Shown here: piece after piece, positions 37,043 to 46,030 of the stretch
Layout of the letters: each line of letters opens with the position of its first letter
Position numbering within the stretch: position 1 is the stretch's first letter
NCBI GenBank assembly: GCA_942492115.1
Contig: CALODL010000029.1
Location: 7,545 to 71,544, forward strand
Origin: CALODL01 sp942492115
GTDB lineage: Bacteria; Planctomycetota; Phycisphaerae; UBA1845; CAIVHJ01
DNA length: 64,000 nucleotides
Reading direction: 5' to 3'
Program-made: the position numbers and the translations under genes
The notes under the pieces: model-generated
What the model was told of the DNA's origin: nothing
Seen by the model: only the letters and a program-made list of their open reading frames with translations
The model's database searches: none

Positions 37043-37935
37043 GTGCCACCTACCTTGCACTGGTCAATCCCGCCGCAGGTGGCGGGCGTTGCGGGAAGCT
37101 CGTCGATCAAGCCCTGCAGCAGCTCATCGACGCCGGCCTGTCCATTGATGTCTATCCGACGTCCAAGGCTCGAGAAGCCACTGATGTCGTCCGTCGAGCT
37201 TACGCCGAAGGTCAAAGGCGGTTCATTGCCGTCGGTGGGGACGGCACAGTCCACGAAGTTGTCAATGGCCTGTTTCCCGAGGCCCGGGCCGAGCGCCCGA
37301 GGCTCGGATTACTGCCACTGGGAACCGGCAATTCTTTCTTGCGTGACTTCGCCCAAGACGGCCTGGCCCACGCCACGGCAGCGCTGGCCGAGGATCGTCA
37401 CCGCTGCTGTGATGTCATACGCCTGACCCACGCCGATGGAGAGTTGTACTACCTCAACTTGCTCAGCCTGGGTTTCTCCGCAGATGTGGCCACGACCACG
37501 AACCGCTGGTTCAAGCCCCTCGGTGAAATGGGCTACATGTTCGGGGTCCTTGCACGGCTCATCAGCCTGCGCGCACGTGTGTTCCCCTGGCGTACGGCAC
37601 CCGGCACATTCGATTGCACCCCAGCGCTGCTCTTGACCTGCAGCAACAGTCGCTACACAGGAGGCAAGATGCTCATCGCACCACAGGCCGACAGTACCAA
37701 CGGCCTCATCGAGGTCATCCGCGTCGGCCGCATGGGCCGTCTGCGGCTCATGCGCCACTTCAAGAAGTTGTACGACGGGACGTACGTTGACCTGCCCGAG
37801 ACAACGCGTACAGCTGTCACACAGATCGAGTTCGATTTGCCAGGACCTCTGCCCGTCATGATCGACGGCGAGGTTCTCAATCTGCATTGCCACAAACTGG
37901 AGATCATGCCTGGCGCTCTGGAGGTCGCGGTATGA
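37039..37935 (+). CDS. Diacylglycerol kinase-family lipid kinase (YegS/LCB5 type)
   Basis: A 298-residue lipid kinase of the DAGK catalytic family. It has ALVNPAAGGGRCGKLVDQAL, the nucleotide motif VGGDGTVHEVVNGL and LPLGTGNSFLRD, then a C-terminal beta-sandwich. It phosphorylates a lipid hydroxyl such as diacylglycerol, a sphingoid-like base or an alkylglycerol. The GTG start overlaps the upstream ligase stop by GTGA, and its own stop overlaps the plsC start. Its place next to PlsC points to making or recycling a phosphatidic acid-like intermediate. Confidence 0.88.
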   Translation: MSATYLALVNPAAGGGRCGKLVDQALQQLIDAGLSIDVYPTSKAREATDVVRRAYAEGQRRFIAVGGDGTVHEVVNGLFPEARAERPRLGLLPLGTGNSFLRDFAQDGLAHATAALAEDRHRCCDVIRLTHADGELYYLNLLSLGFSADVATTTNRWFKPLGEMGYMFGVLARLISLRARVFPWRTAPGTFDCTPALLLTCSNSRYTGGKMLIAPQADSTNGLIEVIRVGRMGRLRLMRHFKKLYDGTYVDLPETTRTAVTQIEFDLPGPLPVMIDGEVLNLHCHKLEIMPGALEVAV

Positions 37936-38705
37936 GGTTGGCATATCTCAGAATTCGTGCGGCACTGTTGTGGACCCTCAGCGCTTTACATTTCGGCCTG
38001 TTCGGCTTGTTCATGGTTCTGATACGACCGCTGTCGACCCCGCGCAAACTCGACCCACTACTCCGTTTCTTCTTTCGTAACATTCGCATCATCGCGGGTG
38101 CGCGAACCGTGTTCCATCACGCACCGGGATTCGATCCGGAGCGCACCTGCCTCATCGTATGCAACCACGTGAACCTCTTCGATCCGTTCGTCACGTATGA
38201 AGGCGTACCGCAATATTCACGAGCACTGGAGCTGGAATCCCATTTCAACATCCCGTTCTATGGCTGGTTCATGAAACTGTACGGCAACATCCCCGTTGCA
38301 GACGATCGTAACCGCGCATCGATGATGAAGACGTTTCGAATGGTCAAGCAATACATCGAAGACAAGACCAGCGTAGTCGTCATGGCCGAGGGCAAGCGCA
38401 CGCTTGACGGGCGCGTCGGCGAATTCGAAGACGGCGTGTTCTTCATGGCCCAGAAGTTCAAGGTACCGATTACGCCGATCAGCCTGGTGGGTTCTTTCGA
38501 GTTCAACAACAAACTGTCATTGATGCTATACCCGCAAACCATTCACATTTACCTGCATGATATGATTGAAACGAAGGATCTGACCAAGGCGGATGTGCCG
38601 GCATTGCGCGATAAGGTCCGTGCCGTAATAGCCAAGCCGATCGATGAGTTCTATGCCGCACGGAACGAGGCCGCCGACGGCGAACCTCCTCACAGCCGGG
38701 GATGA
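37932..38705 (+). CDS. plsC: 1-acylglycerol-3-phosphate O-acyltransferase family protein
   Basis: A 257-residue PlsC-type acyltransferase with an N-terminal hydrophobic helix. The catalytic block I is CNHVNLFD (NHx4D), and EGKRTLDGRVGEFEDG takes the place of the usual EGTRS block III. It should transfer an acyl chain from ACP or CoA to a lysophosphatidate-like acceptor at the membrane. The ATG at 37932 overlaps the kinase stop. It is the last gene of the operon; its stop lies 2 bases from the converging thioredoxin gene, leaving almost no room for a terminator. Confidence 0.85.
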   Translation: MRLAYLRIRAALLWTLSALHFGLFGLFMVLIRPLSTPRKLDPLLRFFFRNIRIIAGARTVFHHAPGFDPERTCLIVCNHVNLFDPFVTYEGVPQYSRALELESHFNIPFYGWFMKLYGNIPVADDRNRASMMKTFRMVKQYIEDKTSVVVMAEGKRTLDGRVGEFEDGVFFMAQKFKVPITPISLVGSFEFNNKLSLMLYPQTIHIYLHDMIETKDLTKADVPALRDKVRAVIAKPIDEFYAARNEAADGEPPHSRG

Positions 38706-38707
38706 AG

Positions 38708-39055
38708 CTAACAGGCCTCGTCCACCAGCGCCGTCAGGCGGGCAGTCAAGTCCTGTCGCGCAGGAAGACCCGTAAACCGCTCTATCTCCGTGCCGCCGTC
38801 GTACAGCAGCGTGCATGGCACTTGCCGGATGGCCAGGCGTTCAGCAATCTCCGGAGCGGTTCCATGCTCGATCGCCCACACCTCGATGCGTCCCGCATAT
38901 TGCCGGGCCACCTGGCACAACAGGACCTCCGCTGCCGCGCACGGGGAACACCACTCGGCGGTGAACAGGACCAGTTGCGGTCCAGGCGTCAGAGCCAGCT
39001 GCCGCGTCCAATCCTGCGCATCGACCCGCGCGAGCTTGTCATGATCTTCGAACAT
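38708..39055 (-). CDS. Thioredoxin-like protein
   Basis: A 115-residue thioredoxin fold with the redox motif WCSPC in FTAEWCSPCAAAEVLL, the cis-Pro in IRQVPCTLLYDGG, and no signal peptide. It differs from standard thioredoxin (WCGPC) and resembles small planctomycete thioredoxins of unknown partner. The ATG at 39055 puts the fold close to the N-terminus; an ATG at 39100 would add a Cys- and Leu-rich leader, and neither has a strong ribosome-binding site. It is the last gene of the miaE, AsmA-like, thioredoxin transcript. Confidence 0.8.
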   Translation of the reverse strand: MFEDHDKLARVDAQDWTRQLALTPGPQLVLFTAEWCSPCAAAEVLLCQVARQYAGRIEVWAIEHGTAPEIAERLAIRQVPCTLLYDGGTEIERFTGLPARQDLTARLTALVDEAC

Positions 39056-39114
39056 AGAGCTGAGATTGTAGCAACACCGCAGCAGTAAGACATGATCCAT
39101 CTCACGAATGATGC

Positions 39115-42100
39115 TCAGCGACGCGGTCGGGATCGCGGGGGCGCATCCTTTTTCTTGCTCTTGCTCTTCGGCGGGGGATTGGATTTGGGCTGTCCCCCTT
39201 GAAGGATGTCGAAAATGCCCTTCTGCAGCACGTCGCGAACCAGGTCGCTCTCGTCAACGCGGGTAAGGGTGTTTCCCAGGGTCCCGGTCGTCAAGATCGG
39301 AACCACGATGTCGTCGGTCAAACCGCCCAGGTCACCGATGTTCTGTGACAGCACGCCGAGAGGCAGTTCCGTTCGCAGGTTGACTCGCCGGGTATTCAGA
39401 TCGATGGTCCCAGTGTAGATCATCCGTTGCTCGTCGATGACCAGGGCGAATCGCTGGTAGTGCACCACGCCGTCACGAATCCTGATATTCACTGGTTCGA
39501 TCGTCCCTGGGATGGTGCCGTCATGGTCGCGCCGCGTGACGGCCAGGAGCGTCAGGCTGAGGATTCCAGGCTCGAAGTGCACGTCACCAATATCCAGACG
39601 CATGTCGGCATTGAGCAGCTCGACGTTGCCATCAGGTGGTATGAGGGCCTTCGTCACGGTCATCTTCACACGTTCTTCAGTCGTGCGGATGTCCTCGAAA
39701 ACCGGATGCAGTTGCGCCAGCAGCCGCTGACGGAGTTCACGCGTGACCTCGAGTTCCGCCACGATCGGATCGGGCCCCAGCTTGAGCACGCCCTCGTCCA
39801 TGGCCATCTCCGGAACGGTTAGCGTCCCGTGCGCGGAGCTGAACTGAGCCTTGAGTGTGCCACTGGTCAAGCCGAGCGCGGTGGTCTCGAGTTCAGCACC
39901 GGCTTCCCGACCGATGGCATCAACAAGGTAGCCCTGCAGGTCGAACAGGCCATCGAGCACGACCGTTGGAAAATCACGCATGGTTGCAGCGCTGTCGATG
40001 CGGACACCGTCCACATCGAGTGCCCCGTCTGCATACAGCCCGGTCGCCCGCCCCTGAAGCTCGAGCGTACCTGCCGAAGTGCGTTCGAGGGTCGAACGGG
40101 CCGTGCCCGTCACCTCGAGATCGATCCCCGCCGCAAGGTCGGTGCAAGTCATCCTGAGTTTGATCCCCTCGAGTGCGACCGCGGCGCGATCGGCCGCATC
40201 CAGGGCCAACGCTTCGGCTACGAGGCTGATGTCGATGTCAACGGCCGCAGGGTCGAACGCTCCACCGCTCAGGAGCCCCAGCGGAACGACGCAACGGGTG
40301 ATGATCGGCGTCAAGGGCAAGGCCTTATCGGCGGTCCGCCGCGGACTGCGACCGCGCTCGCGAACGGCCCGATCACGCCAGCGTTTCATTTGTCGCGCCG
40401 GGACGGTCAACCGCGCGTCTTCGGTTCGCAATGCCACCAGGTCATCGTTCAGTTCGACAATCCACGTCCCACCGAGCTCCTCCGTCGTGACCCGTGCGGT
40501 CACGCGCGGCGCAGCCTGCCCCACGTTGACCCGCGCCGTTGCGTTGGCCGTCGCGCCGGTCCATGGGATGATGTTTTGTGGATCCTGCCCAAACAACGCA
40601 ATGGCCGGAGTCAGCGCCAAATCAGGTAATTCCGCATCGATATCGACGCCCCAGCCCTCAGCAGTCGCAGACACCTCGATCCGGGCCCGCAGCGGTCCCA
40701 GCAGCTGGGACGGGTCTCCGCCGGCCACCGTGCCACGAAGATCGGCACTGATCCGGCGCCCGCCGCGGGCCACCGTCACGGGGCCCGCCAAGTCGGTCAC
40801 GTGCACCGGCGCATCCGGAAGTTTCATGCTACGCACACTCAGGTCCCGTGCACTGAGGACCCCAGTCGCAGCGCAGGCATCAAGCCACGCCGGCGTAGGA
40901 GGCATCGGCACAACCATCGGCGCGGTCAGGCGAATCTCGAGTGGTACGGGCCCCAGCAATTCACCGTAAGCGTTGAGATCGAAAGGAAGCGCCGCCAGCA
41001 GCGCCGGCGTGCCCACACAATGGATGACTGCGGTCGCAACCTGCAGCTCCTCGAAAGTCTCACCGGCCACGATATCCAATTGGACTTGGACATCCCCACT
41101 GGTCACCTGGACCGCGACGGCCCGCCCGGCCCCTGACACCAGAACGACCTCTGCGGGGGTGCGTACCACTTCCGCAACAAGGGGACGATATGCGTCGGGA
41201 ATCCAACGCCCGATCTCGTCGGCCGTGATTCCGGTCATGCGCACCTCCCCGATCGGCCACAGATCGGTCATCGCGAACTCACCGCCCGCCATCAGACCAC
41301 TGATCGCCTGCCGCACCCGCATCCGCATCGACTCGAGTCCACCCGTGACATCGAGATCGAGACGCCCCTGAACCGCACCGAGAACGAATCCGATCTCGAG
41401 AGCCGTGGTCGACAGGGTCGGCAACTCCGGACCGAGTGCGATAAGCGCGGCACCCGCCCGCAGCCGCCCCGTAGCCTGTGCCGCATCCCATGCGCGGTGT
41501 CCTGACGCATCCGCCGCGGGAATGCTGTATGAATCCAGCTCCCATTCGACAGGGAGAGCCGTGTCGATACCTGTGACGCCCCATGCCGACAGCAGTCGTG
41601 GATCGACCCTGGCCGCTCCACGAAAAGTGCGCCCGGTGATGATGCCGTCGATCCCGTCGACTTCGGCAGCCAACTCCAGCTGCGCCGCGTCCGCCTTCAG
41701 CACCACGCTGATGGTTCGCGGAGTCCCCGGTTCAAATGCGGCTTCGACATCGACACGTGGTCCGAGGTCACGACTGAGAACGATCGGCGTTCCCGCCAGA
41801 AAAGGCTGCATGACCGCAGTCGGCACCCCACTGCCCAGCACGGATCCCTGGATCGCTGATGGCTCGAAGACGAAACGCCCCGCACTGTCGAAAATACGGC
41901 CGATTTGAACATCCGCCTCCAACGGCGCCGCCCCACCCTCGACACGACCGGTGCCACGCGCCGTGACTTTAACGACTCCAGACAGGTCTGTACTGGTGAC
42001 GGACACGTCGACGGTATCGAGCGTCGGGCCGTCCACCTGGACACTCCCGTCGCTTCTGGCGCGCAGTTCGACCCGCGCCCGCGCTCCGTTCGGCGTCAAC

Positions 42101-42765
42101 CGTCCATCTGCCGAGATCAAGTCGTCCAATGCAATGTCGAGGCCCACTTCGCCGGCGAAACGCGAAGAGGACAACTGCGCGGCAGCCTGGAGCGTGGTGT
42201 CGCCTCCGGGAACATAGGCCAGACGTCCGGAAAGTTCGCGGAGCGCGAGTGGCTGAGGTTCTCCGATCTCGACACTGACGTCGAGGTGATCGATGTCGAG
42301 TTCGACAGGCAGCGCCGGCAAGACCCACGGCGCAGAGGAGGTGCGTCCACCCTCGGGCATGGCCGTCATGTCGACGTCCACGCGTCCTGAGAAAGCTGTG
42401 CGCACACCTCCGGTCAGATTGCCCAGCACACCAATGAGGCCGCCGTTGACTCGACCGTCCACCGTCAAAACCTGGCGCCCGGTGGCATCAGTCAACGTAA
42501 AGCCACGAACGCTGAGCGGCCCTGTCCACCCCAGGGCCAGGTCGTCGAATGCCACGGTCAGCCCCAGTTGCCGCGATGCGAATTCACGCAGCTGACGATG
42601 GCCGACTCCCCGGGACACGAGCCACGGCGCGCCAAGCACCACACCCAGTAACAACAGAACAAGGACCACCCCCGCCAGAATCAGTCGCCGGCGCCACGAC
42701 TTCCCTTTCCTTGGAGGTGGATCCGGAGACGTCGTCCCGGGTGTGAGGTTCTCGGCTGCAGTCAT
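39115..42765 (-). CDS. Large AsmA/TamB-like envelope protein
   Basis: About 1,216 residues: a short cytoplasmic N-terminus, one membrane segment (LILAGVVLVLLLLGVVLGA) and a very long periplasmic part of beta repeats. The part after the membrane segment (ASRQLGLTVAFDDLALGW) is typical of AsmA-like proteins, which form grooved bridges that move phospholipids between membranes. The Lys-, Pro- and Arg-rich tail has no barrel. The family call rests on architecture rather than on a diagnostic motif. The ATG at 42765 has AGGGAG 8 bases upstream. It starts 11 bases after miaE. Confidence 0.65.
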   Translation of the reverse strand: MTAAENLTPGTTSPDPPPRKGKSWRRRLILAGVVLVLLLLGVVLGAPWLVSRGVGHRQLREFASRQLGLTVAFDDLALGWTGPLSVRGFTLTDATGRQVLTVDGRVNGGLIGVLGNLTGGVRTAFSGRVDVDMTAMPEGGRTSSAPWVLPALPVELDIDHLDVSVEIGEPQPLALRELSGRLAYVPGGDTTLQAAAQLSSSRFAGEVGLDIALDDLISADGRLTPNGARARVELRARSDGSVQVDGPTLDTVDVSVTSTDLSGVVKVTARGTGRVEGGAAPLEADVQIGRIFDSAGRFVFEPSAIQGSVLGSGVPTAVMQPFLAGTPIVLSRDLGPRVDVEAAFEPGTPRTISVVLKADAAQLELAAEVDGIDGIITGRTFRGAARVDPRLLSAWGVTGIDTALPVEWELDSYSIPAADASGHRAWDAAQATGRLRAGAALIALGPELPTLSTTALEIGFVLGAVQGRLDLDVTGGLESMRMRVRQAISGLMAGGEFAMTDLWPIGEVRMTGITADEIGRWIPDAYRPLVAEVVRTPAEVVLVSGAGRAVAVQVTSGDVQVQLDIVAGETFEELQVATAVIHCVGTPALLAALPFDLNAYGELLGPVPLEIRLTAPMVVPMPPTPAWLDACAATGVLSARDLSVRSMKLPDAPVHVTDLAGPVTVARGGRRISADLRGTVAGGDPSQLLGPLRARIEVSATAEGWGVDIDAELPDLALTPAIALFGQDPQNIIPWTGATANATARVNVGQAAPRVTARVTTEELGGTWIVELNDDLVALRTEDARLTVPARQMKRWRDRAVRERGRSPRRTADKALPLTPIITRCVVPLGLLSGGAFDPAAVDIDISLVAEALALDAADRAAVALEGIKLRMTCTDLAAGIDLEVTGTARSTLERTSAGTLELQGRATGLYADGALDVDGVRIDSAATMRDFPTVVLDGLFDLQGYLVDAIGREAGAELETTALGLTSGTLKAQFSSAHGTLTVPEMAMDEGVLKLGPDPIVAELEVTRELRQRLLAQLHPVFEDIRTTEERVKMTVTKALIPPDGNVELLNADMRLDIGDVHFEPGILSLTLLAVTRRDHDGTIPGTIEPVNIRIRDGVVHYQRFALVIDEQRMIYTGTIDLNTRRVNLRTELPLGVLSQNIGDLGGLTDDIVVPILTTGTLGNTLTRVDESDLVRDVLQKGIFDILQGGQPKSNPPPKSKSKKKDAPPRSRPRR

Positions 42766-42776
42766 GAATCGGCTCC

Positions 42777-43391
42777 CTAAAGCCCGCTGTGCATTCTGGG
42801 GCCCGGTTCCTGACATTCGATCATGCCGGCCTCGGCATCCAACATGTGCTCCCAGCGGGCCTGGATGATCGACTCCGCGTCGAGGTGAAATGCCAGTTGC
42901 AGAAACACGTGAAAATGCCCGGCCTCCGAAGCGTAGAGATCCTTGTACAGCGCCCTTAAAACCGTGTCGTCGCTGCGCTCGGACAACAGATAGAACCGTT
43001 CGCAGGAACGTGCCTCGATGAGCGCGCTGACCAACAGACGATCGATGACCTCGACCGGGCCCTGACCGATGCGTACGAGACTGCGCAGGCTCGTCGCATA
43101 CGGATTGCGATGGTGTTTCTCGAGCCGGCCACCGCGCGCGATTATGATTCGCGTGACGGTCGCCAGATGGTCCACCTCATCGCGAGCCACTGCGGTATTG
43201 ACCTCGATCCAGTTCTGTGGCGGATGCGGGTCAGGCCACCGCCCCAGCAGTTCGAGGGCGTTGAGGGCCGCCTTGCGTTCGAGATGCGCATGGTCGTTCA
43301 GCAGAGCCAGAGGATGCTGCAGGACGGCGTCAGCCCATTCGAGAGGCGTCCGCCATTTCAGGGGAAGATCTGTTTCGATATTGACTGCCAT
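42777..43391 (-). CDS. miaE: tRNA 2-methylthio-N6-isopentenyladenosine hydroxylase
   Basis: A 204-residue ferritin-like diiron protein. Iron-ligand motifs are visible in order: LNDHAHLERKAALNALELL, VARDEVDHLATV, LIEARSCERFYLLSE and YASEAGHFHVF. MiaE hydroxylates the isopentenyl side chain of ms2i6A37 in tRNA with oxygen, so the organism is probably aerobic or microaerophilic. The start ATG at 43391 matches the family length; a longer frame to 43463 overlaps the divergent promoter region. It is divergent from the deacetylase gene. Confidence 0.9.
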   Translation of the reverse strand: MAVNIETDLPLKWRTPLEWADAVLQHPLALLNDHAHLERKAALNALELLGRWPDPHPPQNWIEVNTAVARDEVDHLATVTRIIIARGGRLEKHHRNPYATSLRSLVRIGQGPVEVIDRLLVSALIEARSCERFYLLSERSDDTVLRALYKDLYASEAGHFHVFLQLAFHLDAESIIQARWEHMLDAEAGMIECQEPGPRMHSGL

Positions 43392-43466
43392 GGGCGCCCA
43401 TTGTACCGGGCGTCGGCCACCACGGCGATGGCCCGCGTCGCAGATGCGAGGACCACCGCTCAAGGC

Positions 43467-43472
43467 TATAAT
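43467..43472 (+). promoter_or_regulatory. TATAAT -10 box immediately before the deacetylase GTG
   Basis: A perfect TATAAT ends 7 bases before the GTG at 43480. Transcription would start at or next to the first codon, predicting a leaderless mRNA. No good -35 is visible at 16-18 bases, and no Shine-Dalgarno sequence precedes the GTG. Confidence 0.45.
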
Positions 43473-43479
43473 CGCGACA

Positions 43480-44406
43480 GTGAATGCCTACTACACAGAT
43501 GATTTCGTCCTGCCGCTGCCCGCCGACCACCGTTTCCCGATGGCCAAGTACTCTGAATTGCGCGCCCGCATCATGGCAGCGGGCCGATCCGACGTGCATC
43601 TGCGCGTCCCGGATCCCGCAACACGTGCGCAATTGGAACATGCCCATACGGCGACTTATCTCGACCGCGTTGAGACGGGTGCTCTGGATCGCAGGGAAGT
43701 TCGCAGCCTTGGATTCCCATGGTCACCCCAGCTCGTCGAGCGCTCACAGCGGTCGTGTGGCGCGACCATCGCGGCATGTCGCGCGGCGCTCCGCGATGGC
43801 ACCGCGGTCAACCTCGCAGGTGGTACGCATCACGCGGCTGCTGATCGCGGCGCAGCGTTTTGCGTCTTCAATGACAGCGCCGTGGCCACCCGGACCCTCC
43901 GCGCCGAAGGTATGATCGACCACGCCGTCATCATCGATTGCGATGTGCATCAAGGCGAGGGCACGGCGACCATCCTGCAGAACGATCCAACGATCGTCAC
44001 CTTCTCGATCCACGGCGCACGCAATTATCCGTTTCGCAAGGCCCGCAGCGATGTGGATGTTGCCTTACCCGATGGCACTTCCGATGAAGTCTACCTGAGC
44101 GCACTGGACGCTGGGCTGCACCGCGCACTCGACCGCGGCCGCCCCGACCTGGCGATTTTCGTCGCCGGTGCGGATCCTTACATCCACGATCGACTCGGGC
44201 GTCTGGCCATCACCAAGGGCGGTCTCGAACGCCGTGATGCGCTGGTCTTCGACACCTGTCGATACCACGGCATACCGGTGGCAGTGTCCATGGGCGGTGG
44301 GTATGCACCGCTGATCGATGACATCGTTGATATTCACTATCACACTGTCATGGCTGCCGCAGCATGCGCCCGCAGCAACCGTGACGCACGCGCAACCAGG
44401 ACTTGA
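43480..44406 (+). CDS. Histone deacetylase-family amidohydrolase
   Basis: A 308-residue HDAC/AcuC/AphA-type metallohydrolase. It has the catalytic His pair in NLAGGTHHAAADRGAAFCVFN, the zinc ligands Asp and His in IIDCDVHQGEGTA, SIHGARNYPF, the Asp in VAGADPYIHD, and the final SMGGGYAP. Such bacterial enzymes deacetylate proteins, acetylpolyamines or small molecules; no specific substrate can be named. GTG at 43480 is chosen because homology begins at once (YYTDDFVLPLP). First gene of a four-gene plus-strand set; pdxH starts 3 bases after its stop. Confidence 0.88.
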   Translation: MNAYYTDDFVLPLPADHRFPMAKYSELRARIMAAGRSDVHLRVPDPATRAQLEHAHTATYLDRVETGALDRREVRSLGFPWSPQLVERSQRSCGATIAACRAALRDGTAVNLAGGTHHAAADRGAAFCVFNDSAVATRTLRAEGMIDHAVIIDCDVHQGEGTATILQNDPTIVTFSIHGARNYPFRKARSDVDVALPDGTSDEVYLSALDAGLHRALDRGRPDLAIFVAGADPYIHDRLGRLAITKGGLERRDALVFDTCRYHGIPVAVSMGGGYAPLIDDIVDIHYHTVMAAAACARSNRDARATRT

Positions 44407-44409
44407 CCG

Positions 44410-45030
44410 ATGGATATTTCAAGCGGTGATACACCGCTCTACGAACAGCACATGGCACCGGACCCCTTCGAGCAGTTTGCCCGGTGGTCCGAGCCCATAT
44501 TCGATCCGACCATTCCGGAGTCTACCGCCATGACCCTGGCCACGGCCACGGCCGACGGTCGACCGTCGGCCCGAATCGTCCTGCTGAAGGGCATCGATGA
44601 TCGTGGGTTCATATTCTATACGAACTTTGACAGCCGCAAAGGGGCCGAACTCGTGTCCAATCCCCGGGCCGCGGTAGCGTTTCATTGGCCCGACATGCGT
44701 CGGCAGGTGCGTATCGAAGGCGTGGTCGAACGGGTCGACGAAGCCACCGCAGACGCCTACTTCGCGTCCCGCCCACGCGGGAGCCGCCTCGGTGCCTGGA
44801 TCTCGAAACAGAGCGCGGTCATCACCCGTGCTCAGCTCGAGGCGGACTTCGCCAGCCTATGCGAAAAATACGCTGATCAGGACATCCCACGCCCCCCGTT
44901 CTGGGGTGGTTTTCGGCTCGTTGTCGAGACCATGGAATTCTGGCAAAGTCGCACGAACCGGCTGCACGATCGCCTGCGCTACCAACGGTCAGCAGGAGGT
45001 CAGTGGATCATTAAACGCCTGGCGCCGTGA
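44410..45030 (+). CDS. pdxH: Pyridoxamine 5'-phosphate oxidase
   Basis: A 206-residue FMN enzyme that makes pyridoxal phosphate. The order of motifs is diagnostic: MTLATATADGRPSARIVLLK, FIFYTNFDSRKGAEL, AVAFHWPDMRRQVRIEGVVE, SRPRGSRLGAWISKQS and the C-terminal WQSRTNRLHDRLRYQR. Length is normal. It overlaps the next gene by GTGA. Confidence 0.95.
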   Translation: MDISSGDTPLYEQHMAPDPFEQFARWSEPIFDPTIPESTAMTLATATADGRPSARIVLLKGIDDRGFIFYTNFDSRKGAELVSNPRAAVAFHWPDMRRQVRIEGVVERVDEATADAYFASRPRGSRLGAWISKQSAVITRAQLEADFASLCEKYADQDIPRPPFWGGFRLVVETMEFWQSRTNRLHDRLRYQRSAGGQWIIKRLAP

Positions 45031-45410
45031 TCATGAAGCTGACCACAATGACACAGCCACTCGCAATTGTGCGACGCCCTGCAGACGCGGAGATCCCGGA
45101 GTGGGCTTCAGCGGGCGCGTTCGTGTCCACCACACGCACCGCGCACGAACTGTCCATCGTCTGTGAGGCCGCCCGTGTACCGGCGGATGAGCAGCAGTAT
45201 GGACCGTGTGCCGCCCTGGAGGTCGCCGGCCCCCTCGATTTTTCGCTGGTCGGCATCATCGCATCATTGACGGCGCCGCTGGCGCAGGCAGGATTGACCG
45301 TATTCGTCCTGTCGACCTATGACACCGACTATCTTCTGGTTCGTCAGCAAGACTTTCGCGCCGTACAACGCGTGCTTCAGGCCCATGGACATACCGTTAC
45401 TGAAGTTTGA
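45027..45410 (+). CDS. ACT-domain protein
   Basis: A 127-residue protein of the small ACT type (ACT_7/CASTOR-like), with ELSIVCEAARVPAD as the first strand-helix region and FSLVGIIASLTAPLAQAGL plus VFVLSTYDTDYLLV as the regulatory domain. Such proteins bind amino acids or pair with other proteins; the target here is unknown. It may start at GTG 45027, which overlaps the pdxH stop, or at ATG 45033. Its last 26 bases overlap the biotin ligase gene. Confidence 0.75.
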   Translation: MIMKLTTMTQPLAIVRRPADAEIPEWASAGAFVSTTRTAHELSIVCEAARVPADEQQYGPCAALEVAGPLDFSLVGIIASLTAPLAQAGLTVFVLSTYDTDYLLVRQQDFRAVQRVLQAHGHTVTEV

Positions 45411-45963
45411 TCGCATCACATCGACCAACGCGACGGCGCGCACGCTGATCGCGGATGGAACGATCACGCGACCCTGCTGCGTGGTCGCCCAAGAACAAAC
45501 GCGCGGCCGCGGAACGCACGGTCGCCGCTGGGCATCCCCCCGCAATGCCGGAATCTATGCCACGGTCGTTGACCCCCGCTGCGCTGGCGCCCCGGTGCCA
45601 CAACAGGCCCTGTCGATTGCCGCGGGCCGGGCCTGCTGCGCCGTGCTGCGTCACCACACGGGTGTCGCCGTAGACATCGCCGGGGTCAATGACCTCGTGG
45701 TCGGAGGCGGAAAACTGGGCGGAATACTCGTCGAAACGTCGATCGTTGGTCAGCGCATGGGCCCGGTGATCATCGGTATCGGGATCAATACTGCGGAGTG
45801 CCCGCGCGATATCGATGACGCCAAACGCCCCGCCGTCAGTCTCGAGTCATGCATGCACTCTTCGGCCTACACGCGCATCGTGTCATCGGAACTCACGCGC
45901 GCACTGGCCATCGGCGTATGTCAGGCGGTGGAGGAGACCGTTCGAGGGCAGGGGGCGGATTGA
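45385..45963 (+). CDS. birA: Biotin--[acetyl-CoA-carboxylase] ligase, catalytic domain only
   Basis: A 192-residue biotin ligase without the DNA-binding domain of E. coli BirA, so it is not a repressor. It shows FDRITSTNATARTLI, the adenylate-binding loop QTRGRGTHGRRWASP, GGGKLGGILVETSI and IGIGINTAECP. The usual KWPND reads AGVND (near residue 108), so the conserved Lys is replaced, while the Lys of GKLGG is kept. The protein is shorter than usual at the C-terminus. The ATG at 45385 lies inside the ACT gene and starts at the conserved strand. Confidence 0.82.
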   Translation: MDIPLLKFDRITSTNATARTLIADGTITRPCCVVAQEQTRGRGTHGRRWASPRNAGIYATVVDPRCAGAPVPQQALSIAAGRACCAVLRHHTGVAVDIAGVNDLVVGGGKLGGILVETSIVGQRMGPVIIGIGINTAECPRDIDDAKRPAVSLESCMHSSAYTRIVSSELTRALAIGVCQAVEETVRGQGAD

Positions 45964-46030
45964 ACACCGCGCATGAAAAAGGCGACGCGAGAGAGTCGTG
46001 CTCGTTCGGCCCTTCGGAGTATTCGCATCG

